The position numbers were made by a program, and so were the translations under genes. Positions 1 to 10,473 of a stretch of 64,000 bases of DNA are shown here, piece by piece. Numbering within the stretch: the first letter of the stretch is position 1; each line of letters starts with the position of its first letter. Source of the DNA: Archilochus colubris (taxonomy: Eukaryota; Chordata; Aves; Apodiformes; Trochilidae); contig CM041115.1 of NCBI GenBank assembly GCA_023079485.1, forward strand, positions 23,924,863-23,988,862. Reading direction: 5' to 3'. Below the pieces are notes generated by a model that did not search any database, was not told the DNA's origin, and saw only the letters and a list, made by a program, of their open reading frames with translations.

Positions 1-154
1 ACTTCACCTTTCAGTTGGAAGACAGTCTGCTGGTAGTCTTACTATTTGTTCTATTTTTATTAGCTACATGGGATGAAATTTCAGATCTTGCCCTGGATGG
101 AAATCACCACTGTTTTGGGAGTTGGTATAAATAGTAAAGCAGTCTCTTCCATTT

Positions 155-205
155 AAACCAAACCAAACCAAACCAAACCGAAACAAAACAAAACAAAGCA
201 AAACA
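155..205. repeat. (AAACC)n / (AAAAC)n simple repeat
   Basis: An array of AAACC pentamers grades into AAAAC-type units with a few substitutions. It is an ordinary intronic microsatellite. Confidence 0.9.
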
Positions 206-705
206 GTTATTTTAAATTAATTTTAGGTATACATTAGTATATACCTATATGAATTCTAAAGTTCTGAATTTGGGTGTTGTCTCATGTAACAGTCCTGATT
301 GTGCTTGTTGTCTGCATGGAATTTTTATGAGTAAGAGTTTGTATCACCAGAAAACAATTATGCAAAAATGAAAACCCTTTATTTTATAAGAAAGGTGCTT
401 AGTAATGTTTTGCTCTGGAATATGAGTGTCACTGACTTCAAAATAGTGCTTTAAGAAGCACTACCTAGTCATAATCACATCTACTTGCCCATTGCCAAGG
501 TGTAAGTAGAGTCATGGTTGAGGTTGACAAGAAATGGCATGCCTTAAAAACTTACAGAAATAATTCCTCAACTAAATTGCAAGGGGGAACCTAGAGCCTA
601 TTACTTTATTCAGATGTGCAGAATATGCTGTTAATTTTAGTCTTAGAAACCCACATTTTATCCCCAGCCAATCAGATCAAAACCGAAGGATGTGAGCCTC
701 CTAGT

Positions 706-728
706 ATTTTTTTTTTCTTTTTTTTTTT
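706..728. repeat. T-rich tract
   Basis: Two runs of T separated by a single C, followed by CCCTTGGATTTCAG. It resembles a polypyrimidine tract plus acceptor, but no open, recognisable exon follows, so it is listed only as low-complexity sequence. Confidence 0.7.
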
Positions 729-2658
729 CCCTTGGATTTCAGTGGGAAAAGCATCATGTCCAAGTCACACAGAAAGCTATATTTAATGTAAACAAAACGA
801 ATGCTGCCAAAATCTTGAATTCAACATAGAACAGAGATAAATAACTTGGTTTTAAAAAATTGATATAACTGGTACTTTTCAAGCAAGCTGAAAATCAAAG
901 TTGTGATTTTCTATCTGAAATGTAATGGTCTGCTCTGCAGAACATATTATGATTTGCCTGCTGTGAAAGAAGTGCACTGGGCACATCCAGCACTTTAAAT
1001 TAATTAACTTCAAAGCATGGTAAATTGAGGTTTATCTAGTGTGGCAGAGTAGAGCTGCAACAGAACTGGAGGTACTCTGATGGATACTCATGACAATACA
1101 GTAATGGTTTACCATCAGTCTTAAGTTTCATAGTGTATTCTGGTTTTATTGCAATAAGCAGTTTTTATTCGGTTAGATTCCTGGGAGGGAGCCGGGAGCT
1201 GCTTATTGTTTGGATCTGAACAAAGGTGATAATCCCCTAACATATAACTCCACTGAGAGCAGCTCTTGACCTTACATGGAGTTTAGGCTGAGGGCTTGAA
1301 ATCCTATATCTAACACTAATCTACAACTCTCTGATTCAGAATTCAGTAATAAAATTCATACTGTTTTGTGCATCAAGTTTTCACTCTATCAAAATTCCTT
1401 CTGAGTGAAAAATCGGAATGATTTGCACATCACTTGTAGATTCTAAGTGTGCTTTTTTGTCATCTTGTAGTGATCAAATTTTTTAATGTGAAATAAGGTT
1501 GTGTTTTCATGTCTGTATTCAGAAAACTGTTTTTAAAAGTGTTTTCCTTCCTGCATGAAATGTGTGAGCAGACTCACAGAGGACAGCAGATACCCACCCC
1601 CACTAGCAAAGGGTGTCATGCCTGAGGCTTTTTATTAACCTCTTAAGTCTGACATTGAAGATGTTGCAAAGATGCGTTTTTCATTAGTCTCAGTATTTAG
1701 ACTATGATCATTGGGGTGTTAACAGCTTTCTGTGACTACTTTTCTTAACACATTTCTTAGTTTTGTACTAGGTGTAGAAAAAGAAGGGTCTGATTCTACA
1801 GTGTTTATCACCTAGCTGCCTATAAGCTGGGTGTGAAGAAATTAATAAAATATTGCACAGGAATACAATCTCTTTATATTTCTCTACATGGAGATGTATT
1901 ACAGAAGTGCTGATTAAGTAAGGTTTTTGTTTCATTTTTGTTTCTTCAGTATTTGGAACATTTTTGTCAGTACAAGTAGGCAGCCACTATATATGTCAAT
2001 GTATATTCTCTCATGTATGTTTATAAAATACATAGCAGATTATACAATCGATAAGGTGCTCAGTTTCTTGTATGTTCCATAACAAAGAAAAACAACTTCT
2101 CTAGGAATAAATTTCAAAGCCAAGGTATAGCAGTTCCTTTGGTTTGTATCCTTATTTAAAAACATCTTTCCCCAACAACCTCAATATTATAAACATTTAT
2201 TATAAATAAAGAGACTGTAGTAATTTTATTTTTATTGGTGACTACAAATTAATAATGATATGTCATACATACAATTTTAGAAAAATATTCTGGATTATCT
2301 TTGCAGATACGCAGTGCATACAAAATAAGAAGATTTTTCAGAATGCTGTATGAAGTGCTACATGCTGTAAACTTTCAACACAGAATTAGTATTGCTGGTC
2401 TTGTAGCTACTGAATGTTGGCTGGTTGAGCAGTGACCTACTGCTCCATGTACGTGAACATGAAAATTGTATTCTTACACAAATGCAGTTTTTCCATAACA
2501 TGTAAAGACACTTCAAATTACACTAACCATTTTAGGCAACAAAGTGTGAATAAGCAGGGAGAAAGAAGTGTCCTCATCTGATTCATTGGGATTAACATCA
2601 AGTTACCACTTGAAAGGTTAGATTACTAAAAAGGGAAGGAATGGAGGTCACAGGGAAG

Positions 2659-2692
2659 AAAAACAAAACAAAACAAAACAAAACTAAAAACA
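2659..2692. repeat. (AAAAC)n simple repeat
   Basis: About six AAAAC units with one substitution, in the sense strand of intron 1. Confidence 0.9.
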
Positions 2693-4007
2693 AGAGGATA
2701 AAATATGCCACAGTTTCCCTTAAAAACACAGAGGACATTTCATGCATTACTTTTTCAGAAGAAGAAAGCTGCATTCTCAGTACTGCTCCGTGCCCAAGAA
2801 CTAGTTCAGAATAGTAATGACTACTTAATAAAATCTCTGAGGAAACAGATATAAATTTGGTCTCAAAGGCTTGTGGGATCCTCCTGAATGGAAGGTGCTA
2901 GGGAGATGTTTTTTTCCACCACTGAAGTTGCTTATCTGTAGGGTTGCCAGTCATCAAGTTCTTAACTCTTTGCTCGTTCACAGAGACTCATTCAAAACAC
3001 TTTGGATATTAAGAACAGTGAAGCAAGGAAAAAAATTAGCTGTCAAAGAAAAAGAAACCCAGACAAATTTTGCCTGAGAAGCTGTTGAAGGAGATAATCA
3101 CTACTAGCATGGTCGCCATACCAGAGGTGTGTTGTTCCCTATTCTTTAAAATGTATGCCCACAAAAATCCCCCTTGTGATGCTGAAATATTTCACTGAGG
3201 AAAGATTTCCTCAAAATGTAACCCTACGAGGTCCCCGTGGCCACTGCATCATCTGTGTAGTTGGTGTTTCTGGTGCTTGAGTTTGGGCAGAGCTGGAAAC
3301 AGTTTTCTTGCATATGGAGGTTTTAATTTTTGTTTCTGCATTACCTGGCCTGCAACCCAACACTGCAGAGAAATTTCCTGGCTTGTTTTGTGTGAGGATA
3401 AGGATTTGTGATGAAATAGAGTGAAGAAGTAGATAAGAGAAAGGTCAAAGTAGAGGGGGGAGGAAGGACCTGTGGTTCAGCGCACAGGGAGTTAAAGGTA
3501 TATGCAGGAACCAGTGTGGATGACAGACTGAGGGAAGTTGCAATGTAGGTGACAAGGGAACATGAGCATGGAGAGTGGCATCTGGAAAGAAAGAGATGGT
3601 AGCAAAGGACAAAGAACTGTAAGTGTGTAGTGAAAACAGGAAAAAAAATCCAAAACATAACAGAGAACCTGACATGGTAGGTAGATATAATAAAGGAGCT
3701 GTGGACTGGCAGCCAAGAATGAGGAAAGATGCCAAGGAGAAAATGACAATAGTACTGTGTGATTTGGGTGGGAGGGAACAATTGGTGGTAATAACACTGG
3801 CACAGTACGTAAATGCAAGAGGGTGAATTAGCAGTTTGCAAGTGTCTCTAATGCCTTAAATTTTAATTTTGTGTGCCATTGTTTGGACATTACACTTGCC
3901 TTACGTGTTTTTTTATGTGCAAGGGTATCATCCCTCAAAAAAACCATGTGGCTCCGATTCTGTATTATCTGAAAATGCAAGGTTGAATTCTGCTGTGATT
4001 AAGGAAC

Positions 4008-4047
4008 TGATTGACAGCTGAATGATTCAGGAATTGATTGACAGCTG
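4008..4047 (+). promoter_or_regulatory. tandem PBX/MEIS (TALE) composite sites, candidate enhancer
   Basis: The decamer TGATTGACAG occurs exactly twice, at 4008-4017 and 4035-4044. Each copy runs directly into CTG, so each also overlaps a CAGCTG E-box (4015-4020 and 4042-4047). TGATTGACAG is the well-known high-affinity composite site for PBX with MEIS or PREP partners. The two copies sit in a 27-bp imperfect duplication that also repeats the flanking GAATGA-type sequence. A further TGACAG overlapping GATAA lies at 4132-4141. The motif matches are seen directly; enhancer function in intron 1 is inference. Confidence 0.4.
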
Positions 4048-4079
4048 AATGAGGCATGCTGGCTGTAAGCATGGGGGGG

Positions 4080-4380
4080 GATGGGGGCAGGGAGCAGTGG
4101 TAAGAGGGTGACGACGAGCAGCTGAAAGCCGTGACAGATAAGTCCTTTTCATCATCCTCTGCTGCCGCGGGTCTGTTGGAGTCCTTCCTTTCCCATGGAA
4201 AGGCTTTTTTATTTTCTTCAGTCAAGGCTGTTAAAGCTGAATGTAGCCCAGAACCAGTAAAATGGTAATATGACCCCATGCAGTGCATAGCACTGGAGAG
4301 TAGCTCTTCAAGACAGCCAGAAATTCTAGAAGGGGAATGAGAGAATGAAGGTGTATAAAGTTCCCCATTACCAGCCATTA
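4080..4380. other. GC-richer block next to the PBX/MEIS sites, possible conserved non-coding element
   Basis: This stretch is noticeably GC-richer than its surroundings and includes a rare CCGCGG near 4165. On the minus strand 3965-4378 is open for 137 codons, but the translation is low-complexity (Ser/Pro-rich) and includes the translated tandem repeat, so coding is unlikely. It may be one regulatory element together with the TALE sites just upstream. Confidence 0.3.
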
Positions 4381-5056
4381 CAGCCTGCTAATGGATAACG
4401 TACTCCTCTCCTGGTGCAAATATGCTGACTTTTTTTCTGTGTGTGAGGTTAGCTAATAAGCATATTTACAGAAGTAGTCTTAGAAGAAAAATACTTGCAG
4501 TATATCTTCCATTGCTTTCTCTTGAGGAATGTCTTAAAAAAAAAAAGTGTTATGATTTTTTTCAATCTTAGATATGATTATCATGAGAAATTTTAATGAG
4601 AAGTAAGTTTCCAGTAGAATCAAGTCAGTTTTATGGGAAGCAAAGTGCCAACTGAGTTATCAAAGCTTTACAGAAAAGGAATGTACATTTTTTTAGGATA
4701 GCAAATTTTGCCTTCGGCCAAGATTTGCAGGAATAAGAAATTTTCTAGTGTCAGCCAAAATAAGAAGTAAAACTCAACCAAACTGGAAATTAAACATTTT
4801 AATAAAATGATGCAATATTTTAGATAAGCTTTTTGGGGATATGGCAAATCATCATTGCACTGTTAAAGGACAGTATGTTTCACTGAAAATGTGTTCCAAC
4901 ACAGGTAAATCTTAAACTGAAAATAAGCACTCTCATATATAACTACAAGTTAATATATTAAAAAGTTGTGTTGATTGGTTGTTGTGCAGACCCCATTGAA
5001 TTCAGAACCAAAAAATTCACAGGTGGAAAGAAATGGATTGACTAGGCTGTAGGAGA

Positions 5057-5357
5057 GCAGCTAGTGAAAATATGATGATGTTTTATTATTGGCAAGCAGG
5101 GGCTCTGTGCGTCCTGATTAGGGGTGCTCCAGAAATAGACCACAAGCACCCGGTGAGGCTGAAGACAAGTGCATGCAAATTTAAAAGGCACACACTTCGC
5201 ACGCACTCTCACAAATTGGAGTAATTCTGCATTAATATGGAAGACACGTCCCGTGGACCCAGCAAAGGCTCTGAGACTGGCGGAGGCCCTTGTCCCTCTG
5301 AAGCTCCGAGCAGCTCCGTGGTTGAGCAGAGCTCCCGTGGGTAAGCAGGGTGGAAGA
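5057..5357 (-). repeat. left arm of a large inverted repeat
   Basis: The reverse complement of this arm matches 5817-6094. Alignment by eye gives roughly 90% identity over ~265 bp, including an identical stretch of more than 40 bp. The outer ~30 bp (about 5057-5088) matches less well, so the boundary is approximate. Many differences are C/T or G/A at CpG positions, as expected for two copies of a methylated repeat that diverged after duplication. On the minus strand the arm is open and encodes GALLNHGAARSFRGT, also encoded by the right arm. I do not recognise the family. Confidence 0.85.
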
Positions 5358-5816
5358 TGAGATATGAGGTCCCAGCCCTGGGATGCCTGGCAGGATGAGG
5401 AGAAGGAGCTCAACATGCAGCTGCCCTGCAGGCTACTCTGCTACTCTACTAGAGCAGGCAGAGTGGAGGGGTCACTCTGCCCACCCAGGAACAGCAGTGT
5501 GGCACTCGGTGAGTCTTCCCCAAAAGACAGCGCACAAAACCACTCTGTCTCCAAACCTTGCAGGCACAGAGGTGGTGGGCTTTGGTCGTTTCCTGCAGAG
5601 GAATGCTTTTAGCCTCTTTATTCTGACTTGCATCACCTCCAGGGGACACCTCTGGTTTACAGAGCTCCTGAGGTGCGTTTGGAAATGTCTCAGAAGGGCT
5701 CACTCACTGGGGTACACTTAGAGCAGAGGAAAAGATGTAGAAGAGTCAAAGATATGTCTGATCTGAAAGGCTTGTTTAATAGAGAGGGATACTTTTTTTT
5801 TACCTTATTTGTCCCC
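5358..5816. other. spacer of the intron 1 inverted repeat
   Basis: About 460 bp of unrelated, moderately GC-rich sequence between the two arms. Several overlapping 80-112 codon ORFs on both strands have no recognisable domains and look like chance ORFs in GC-richer DNA. Confidence 0.6.
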
Positions 5817-6094
5817 CTCTCTTCCTTCCCTGCTCACCCGTGGGAGCTCTGCTCAACCATGGAGCTGCTCGCAGCTTCAGAGGGACAAGGGCCTCTGCCA
5901 GTCTCAGAGCCTTTGCTGGGTCCATGGGACGTGTCTTCCATATTAATGCAGAATTATTCCAATTTGTGAGAGTGCATGCGAAGTGCCTGTATTATCAATT
6001 TGCATGCACTTGTCTTCAGCCTCACCGGGTGCTTGTGGTCTATTTATGGAGCATCCCTAATCAGGATGCACCGAGCCCCTGCCTGCCAGAAGTA
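5817..6094 (+). repeat. right arm of a large inverted repeat
   Basis: Inverted copy of 5057-5357. On the + strand it is open for about 85 codons from 5840, with the same translation (GALLNHGAARSFRGT) as the left arm on the minus strand. The two shared ORFs therefore point away from the spacer. The arrangement could be terminal inverted repeats of a non-autonomous DNA element, two head-to-head copies of an unclassified repeat, or a local inverted duplication. Confidence 0.85.
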
Positions 6095-8988
6095 TAACAG
6101 GTCATACAGCTGTGTATGTGTGTGGGTATTTTCTAAAAAGTTGAAAAATAATAGTAACCCAGCATTTTCACTGTTCCAAAGGTTTTATGCTGAATTTTTG
6201 AATGATGTTATTATTATTAAAATGGATTCTTTCTTTGATGCAGGAATTGTTCAGAGTGCAAGAGAATAATACGAATGTTCATTGTTATTCAGTTCTTCAG
6301 GAGAGCTCTTTTCTGTAAAAAGTTGAAATGCATAATTATTGGTAACTTAACTAATCTGTAGTGTCATAAATGTCAATGTCAATGAACTGGATAGTGTTAA
6401 CATTAGGGGATAAGTTAGTTAACAGATTTTAAAATAAAATTGTTGTGGCTGGAATCCTTTAACACAGAAATAGTTGCTGCCCTTATACAAAATATCATTC
6501 GTGTCTGATGAGAGTCTTAAAGCATTTTTAAGTTTTAAATTACATTTTCAAAATTAGGTATCTTTTTATTAGTTATTTCCTTGAGCTAGTTGCCCTTTGT
6601 TGTCTTCACAGGTCATTCCCGCTCGGAACATTTATGATTCATGTGACTGTACAAATTGCTTTACTATACCAAGTAAATATATTTGCTAGTATCTGCCCCA
6701 GAAAAGGAGCCCACAAAACTGATGTAGTTTCTCATAAGCCAAACATTTTGTAAAATATTTATGTTAAACTTTTTCTTCTATGTATCTTTTCTCAAAGTCA
6801 AGCAGACCAGTACAAATGTGTGAAAAAGCCTCAAACTGCACTCTAGGTAGTAATTACAAGGCAGAAAGGTTTAACTAGCTTGAGGCCCTACTGCAAGAGT
6901 CTTCCCTCTATTAAAGAGTTAGCCACTATGTGGACTTCTACAGGCACTTTTTATGTATCAGAACAGATACACTAACTGGAAAACCATAAAAATAAGATGC
7001 CCCTTTGGATCTTTTTCTACAATACCATTTTCTAAGTGGAATGCTTTAGGTTGACCTTAAGGAAAAATGAATTGAGTCTATGGGCACCTTAACATACAGC
7101 ACTTATAAGTCAATGAAGCAGGTTGCATCCAGAACCAGGTGCTGTGCTGAGATCTTGGGAACAGAGATGGGTAGGTCAGTGTGTGTGTGTCCATAAATTC
7201 ATGTGAAGTTCTCAGAAAAAAAAGCCCTCTGAAGAAAGGCTGGCATGCTTGCTTTCTGTGAAAGATGAGGAGAGGGAGAGACTGGTTACTACAGTTTGGG
7301 TGGTATGTTGGTATGATGTATACTTAGGGCAGCTGGTGGTATTATGCTTGCATTGTGTTAAATCCTGAGTTTCTGAAAGTATTTACTTCTGTTACGTGAT
7401 TGTGTTCGGGATGTCTGCACATATAAAATAACAAAAATGTAAATTCTTCTCTGTTCAGACATGCATTCTACAAATTAAGGTCAAGTCATTTTACCCAGGT
7501 AATATTTGTAAACATTTAGCATTGCTAATTGAAAGAGTCTTCTCTGCTTGAACATGCGGTGTGCAAATTGAGGTCTGACTGTTCAACTGCCTTGGGGAAT
7601 GGGTGCATGCTCTGTGTTGGTAAAGACTACCAAGACTTTGATTTTAGAGCCTTATGCCTTGCTGGTTTTGTACATGGAAGGTGATGGAAAACTACATTGG
7701 TGTCTGTTCTAGGGTATTTCCTTCGGATTTTTTTGGGGTAAAGGCTCATGAATTCATCTGCTTTATCCTGAGAGTTTATGAGGTTGTAAGAGATAGAGTC
7801 TGTAGGTTGAATTACATTCAGGGGAAAGGTTTCCTGATGGGTGCTTGAACTAGAAGAGGTGATGTGGGGTTTTTTTTTCTGTTTTAAATAAAAAGAGGGT
7901 TCATGACTGACACTTTTCGTTCAAGAGACAGAGTAGCCTCCTAGTGAGGCAGACAGTTCTGCACAACTTACTTTGTCTTCAAATTTAGTAACGTTGATCA
8001 TGGATCTGATTGGCCTTTCAGTGCTTTATAAAATACAAATGAGGAAATTCAAAATATTAAATTAGAATAATCTCACTGTAGCTGAAAAGCAATAAGTAGT
8101 GTGGAACATAGAATTATTTTCTGGTGACTAAATACACAGTGATATCAATATGTTAGAATATAGTGCTACATGTATAATTCTTAAAAGAACAATTTCTTTA
8201 GATTAAAGATTGTGGTTTAAGAAAGCCCAACAATTGTATCAGATCTTTCCTGAATGTTCTGGCTGTTGTTTTCTTTAGCCAGTAGAAACCTGCCTTTCTG
8301 GTTTATGAATCCACAGTACTAACATGTAAAGTAAGATGTTATGACTCATTTGAACAATTCTTTGTTCTCTCTTGAAAGCCTTGCTGATGGTATTTTCAAA
8401 TATACTTGGGTTTACCTCTAAGAATGCAAGTCTCTAGCAAGTCTGAGCTTAATGCAAGGCAGATTATGTAATTTTTCAATGTCATGTGAAATGAATGTAA
8501 TATTGTTAACATCTTGATACATATAGTTTGCAGTTTTGCTAAATTTTGCTGTAACTTTATTAGGAGAAATAAGATGGCTTTTCTTAGTTTGAAAAACTTT
8601 ATTCAAATGCAGTAAAAACGCATTACAGGACTGAGAAGTAGCCATCTAGGGATTCATCAGAAAAAACCTTGCTTCCTTAACTCCACTTGGAAGAGGCATT
8701 TTGCTTGAATAAACCCTTGAAATCATGTGGCTTAAAATGTGAACTTAATGGAAGATGTGGTTGCAGTGGTTTCAGGAAGGGTCAGTGTCTTACCTGCTCC
8801 TTAGTGCTGGGAAAATTCAAGCTCAAGGGAGGTGAGGTTAGAGAGTTGTGGGAATACCTGATCCTCATCCTGGCAGTTCCCTTGGGAAGGCACTGTTGTA
8901 TGCACATGCAGGCATTGCTGAAGGATGGGAAAGGGGCTGGCCAGGAGGGCTGTGGAGATCACTGCACACACTATGTTTTGGCTGAGGA

Positions 8989-9022
8989 TAACTGAAGTGT
9001 TGAGCATAACTGAGGTGCTGAG
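8989..9022 (+). repeat. 17-bp tandem duplication
   Basis: ATAACTGAAGTGTTGAGC is followed at once by ATAACTGAGGTGCTGAG. It is a small local duplication with no evident function. Confidence 0.7.
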
Positions 9023-10241
9023 TGATGCAGGGGTGGAGAATCCCCAGCCATTGCCAGTTGGATGGTTTTACTCAGCATTTCCCCACTACTGGACCACTTG
9101 TTTCTGCAACAGTGGAAGTTTCAAGAGTGTGTCAAGAGAATAAATGAAGAGGCATTTATGTTTTCTCAGCCTAGCAATAAAAATCAAAAGCAGTTAAAAA
9201 GCTTTACTCACTTAGTGTGTGAATGGCTATCAGAAATTGTTGTGTTGACTCTGCCCTATATGACTAGACACAAATCCTGACCAAATCCAAAAGCTGAAAT
9301 AAGCAAATGCATCATCACTGTCATTGTTAATGTTACTTCAAAAGCAAAACTAGATTAAATTATTTTTAATCAATATTATTTACCATTTTAATTTTGAAAT
9401 TATTTGCTAGTAGTCTAAAAAGTAAAATAACACAAAAAATATATGATAGCTTCCTCTTCCTGTTTCTTCTCTCTGCAGTGATTTTACTACAGTCAAACAG
9501 TTTACACAATATGAAGCAGTCAACTAAAACCTAATTACAAGTTATGTCCATATTTTTTCATGGAATTTAGAACTATAATAGTCAAAGGCACTCATTGAGT
9601 TTGAGAGTGGATCATTCTGTGTACTTATTCCCAGTCTTCCTAGTCTGTTTGTTGTTGTCAGATGAACTGACAAATAAGAGGCATTCAGGTGGAAGTGAAC
9701 TTTTTGTAATGCATTCTGAACAGTGCAATGTTTGCAATATTGTCCTCACCATTTTTTGAAAACTCTGAAGTAGACCCTTAATGAAGTATTGTTCAAGAAA
9801 ACAACAGAAGTACTTCAATTCAGGGTGTTGGATTGCTCGCACTTCTACTATCAGAAATATTTTAAAAGAAAACTAATGAAACCTAACCTTCAGAGTAGAT
9901 AATGATGGATAATTTAAATCTCAGTGGCATCTGGATCTTTATTGACATGGTTTGAGTGACAGGCCTACCCTGGAAGGAGTATGATTTTAGAATTAAAGTA
10001 TGTCATGGGGATTAAGATTTTTATCAGAGAACAGAAATTTTCTAGAAAAATGTTAGGTTCTCCAGCATCACGTTTATTCAAGTATCCTTGAGCACTTTTT
10101 GGTTTGTTCTGTATTTTGTAACTACTGACCTGTCAACTACCTAATAGTAGTTAAAGAACAATTGATCAAACACGTAGAAGGACAAAATATTTTCTTCTGT
10201 AAAGCTGAAATTTTTGTTAAAGGCACTGGGATCTGCCTTCC

Positions 10242-10277
10242 TTTTTTTTTTTTTTTTTTTTTTTTTCTCCCCTTTAG
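10242..10277 (+). repeat. poly(T) tract ending in a strong acceptor-like site
   Basis: A run of 25 T is followed by CTCCCCTTTAG, forming a near-ideal polypyrimidine tract plus AG 91 bp upstream of the exon 2 acceptor. Use of this AG would add 91 nt, which is not a multiple of three. Confidence 0.8.
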
Positions 10278-10368
10278 ACAAAGCTAACTGAATGCATGAA
10301 TGCCACTGCACATAGCTGACAAAGGCAAAGCATCTTTGTGAAAAGGCTCTGTAAATTCTTTCCCACAG

Positions 10369-10473
10369 AAGTCAACGAAAGGGTCCGTTGTCCTGGGCTA
10401 CGTATTTCGTCACTTAAACCTCGTGGAGATAGATTACTTTGGACTACGCTACTGTGACCGAAGTCATCAAACA
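10369..10473 (+). CDS. EPB41L4A: EPB41L4A exon 2 (FERM F1 lobe)
   Basis: 105 nt, 35 codons, phase 0 at both ends; acceptor TTCCCACAG, donor GTGAGT. It encodes [13 protein letters not shown] followed by [19 protein letters not shown], which matches the F1 ubiquitin-like lobe of EPB41L4A. The residue after VVL is Gly (GGC) where I recall Asp in human. The exon carries seven CpGs in 105 bp, far more than its introns. It also opens out of frame on the minus strand; that reading has no merit. Confidence 0.95.

Larger units (their letters stand above)
1..10368 (+). other. EPB41L4A: intron 1 of EPB41L4A (3' part)
   Basis: AT-rich non-coding sequence upstream of the first visible exon. No exon encoding the expected N-terminal segment (FYCEVLLLDESK in human) was found, and there is no CpG-rich promoter-like island, so exon 1 should lie further upstream. 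Recognisable contents are A-rich pentanucleotide repeats at 155-205 and 2659-2692, a T-rich tract at 706-728, duplicated PBX/MEIS-type sites at 4008-4044, a large inverted repeat at 5057-6094 and a long T tract at 10242-10266. Short ORFs here lack any recognisable domain. Confidence 0.8.

Noticed and set aside
3341..3841. 166-codon minus-strand ORF, with two overlapping ORFs in other frames
   Set aside because: The translation is Ser/Cys/Tyr/Phe-rich with no domain. The region is purine-rich on the + strand, which by itself leaves several minus frames open. No splice or promoter support.
3965..4378. 137-codon minus-strand ORF
   Set aside because: It contains the translated tandem duplication (AVNQFLNHS twice) and is low-complexity. 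A regulatory reading of the DNA is more plausible.
5042..6097. Shared ORF in both arms of the inverted repeat as a real protein
   Set aside because: The same frame is open in both arms because they are recent copies. There is no recognisable domain, no promoter, and the readings end at the arm edges.
1..10368. First coding exon or promoter of EPB41L4A
   Set aside because: I looked for sequence encoding the expected N-terminus and for a CpG island and found neither, so they should lie upstream of the window.
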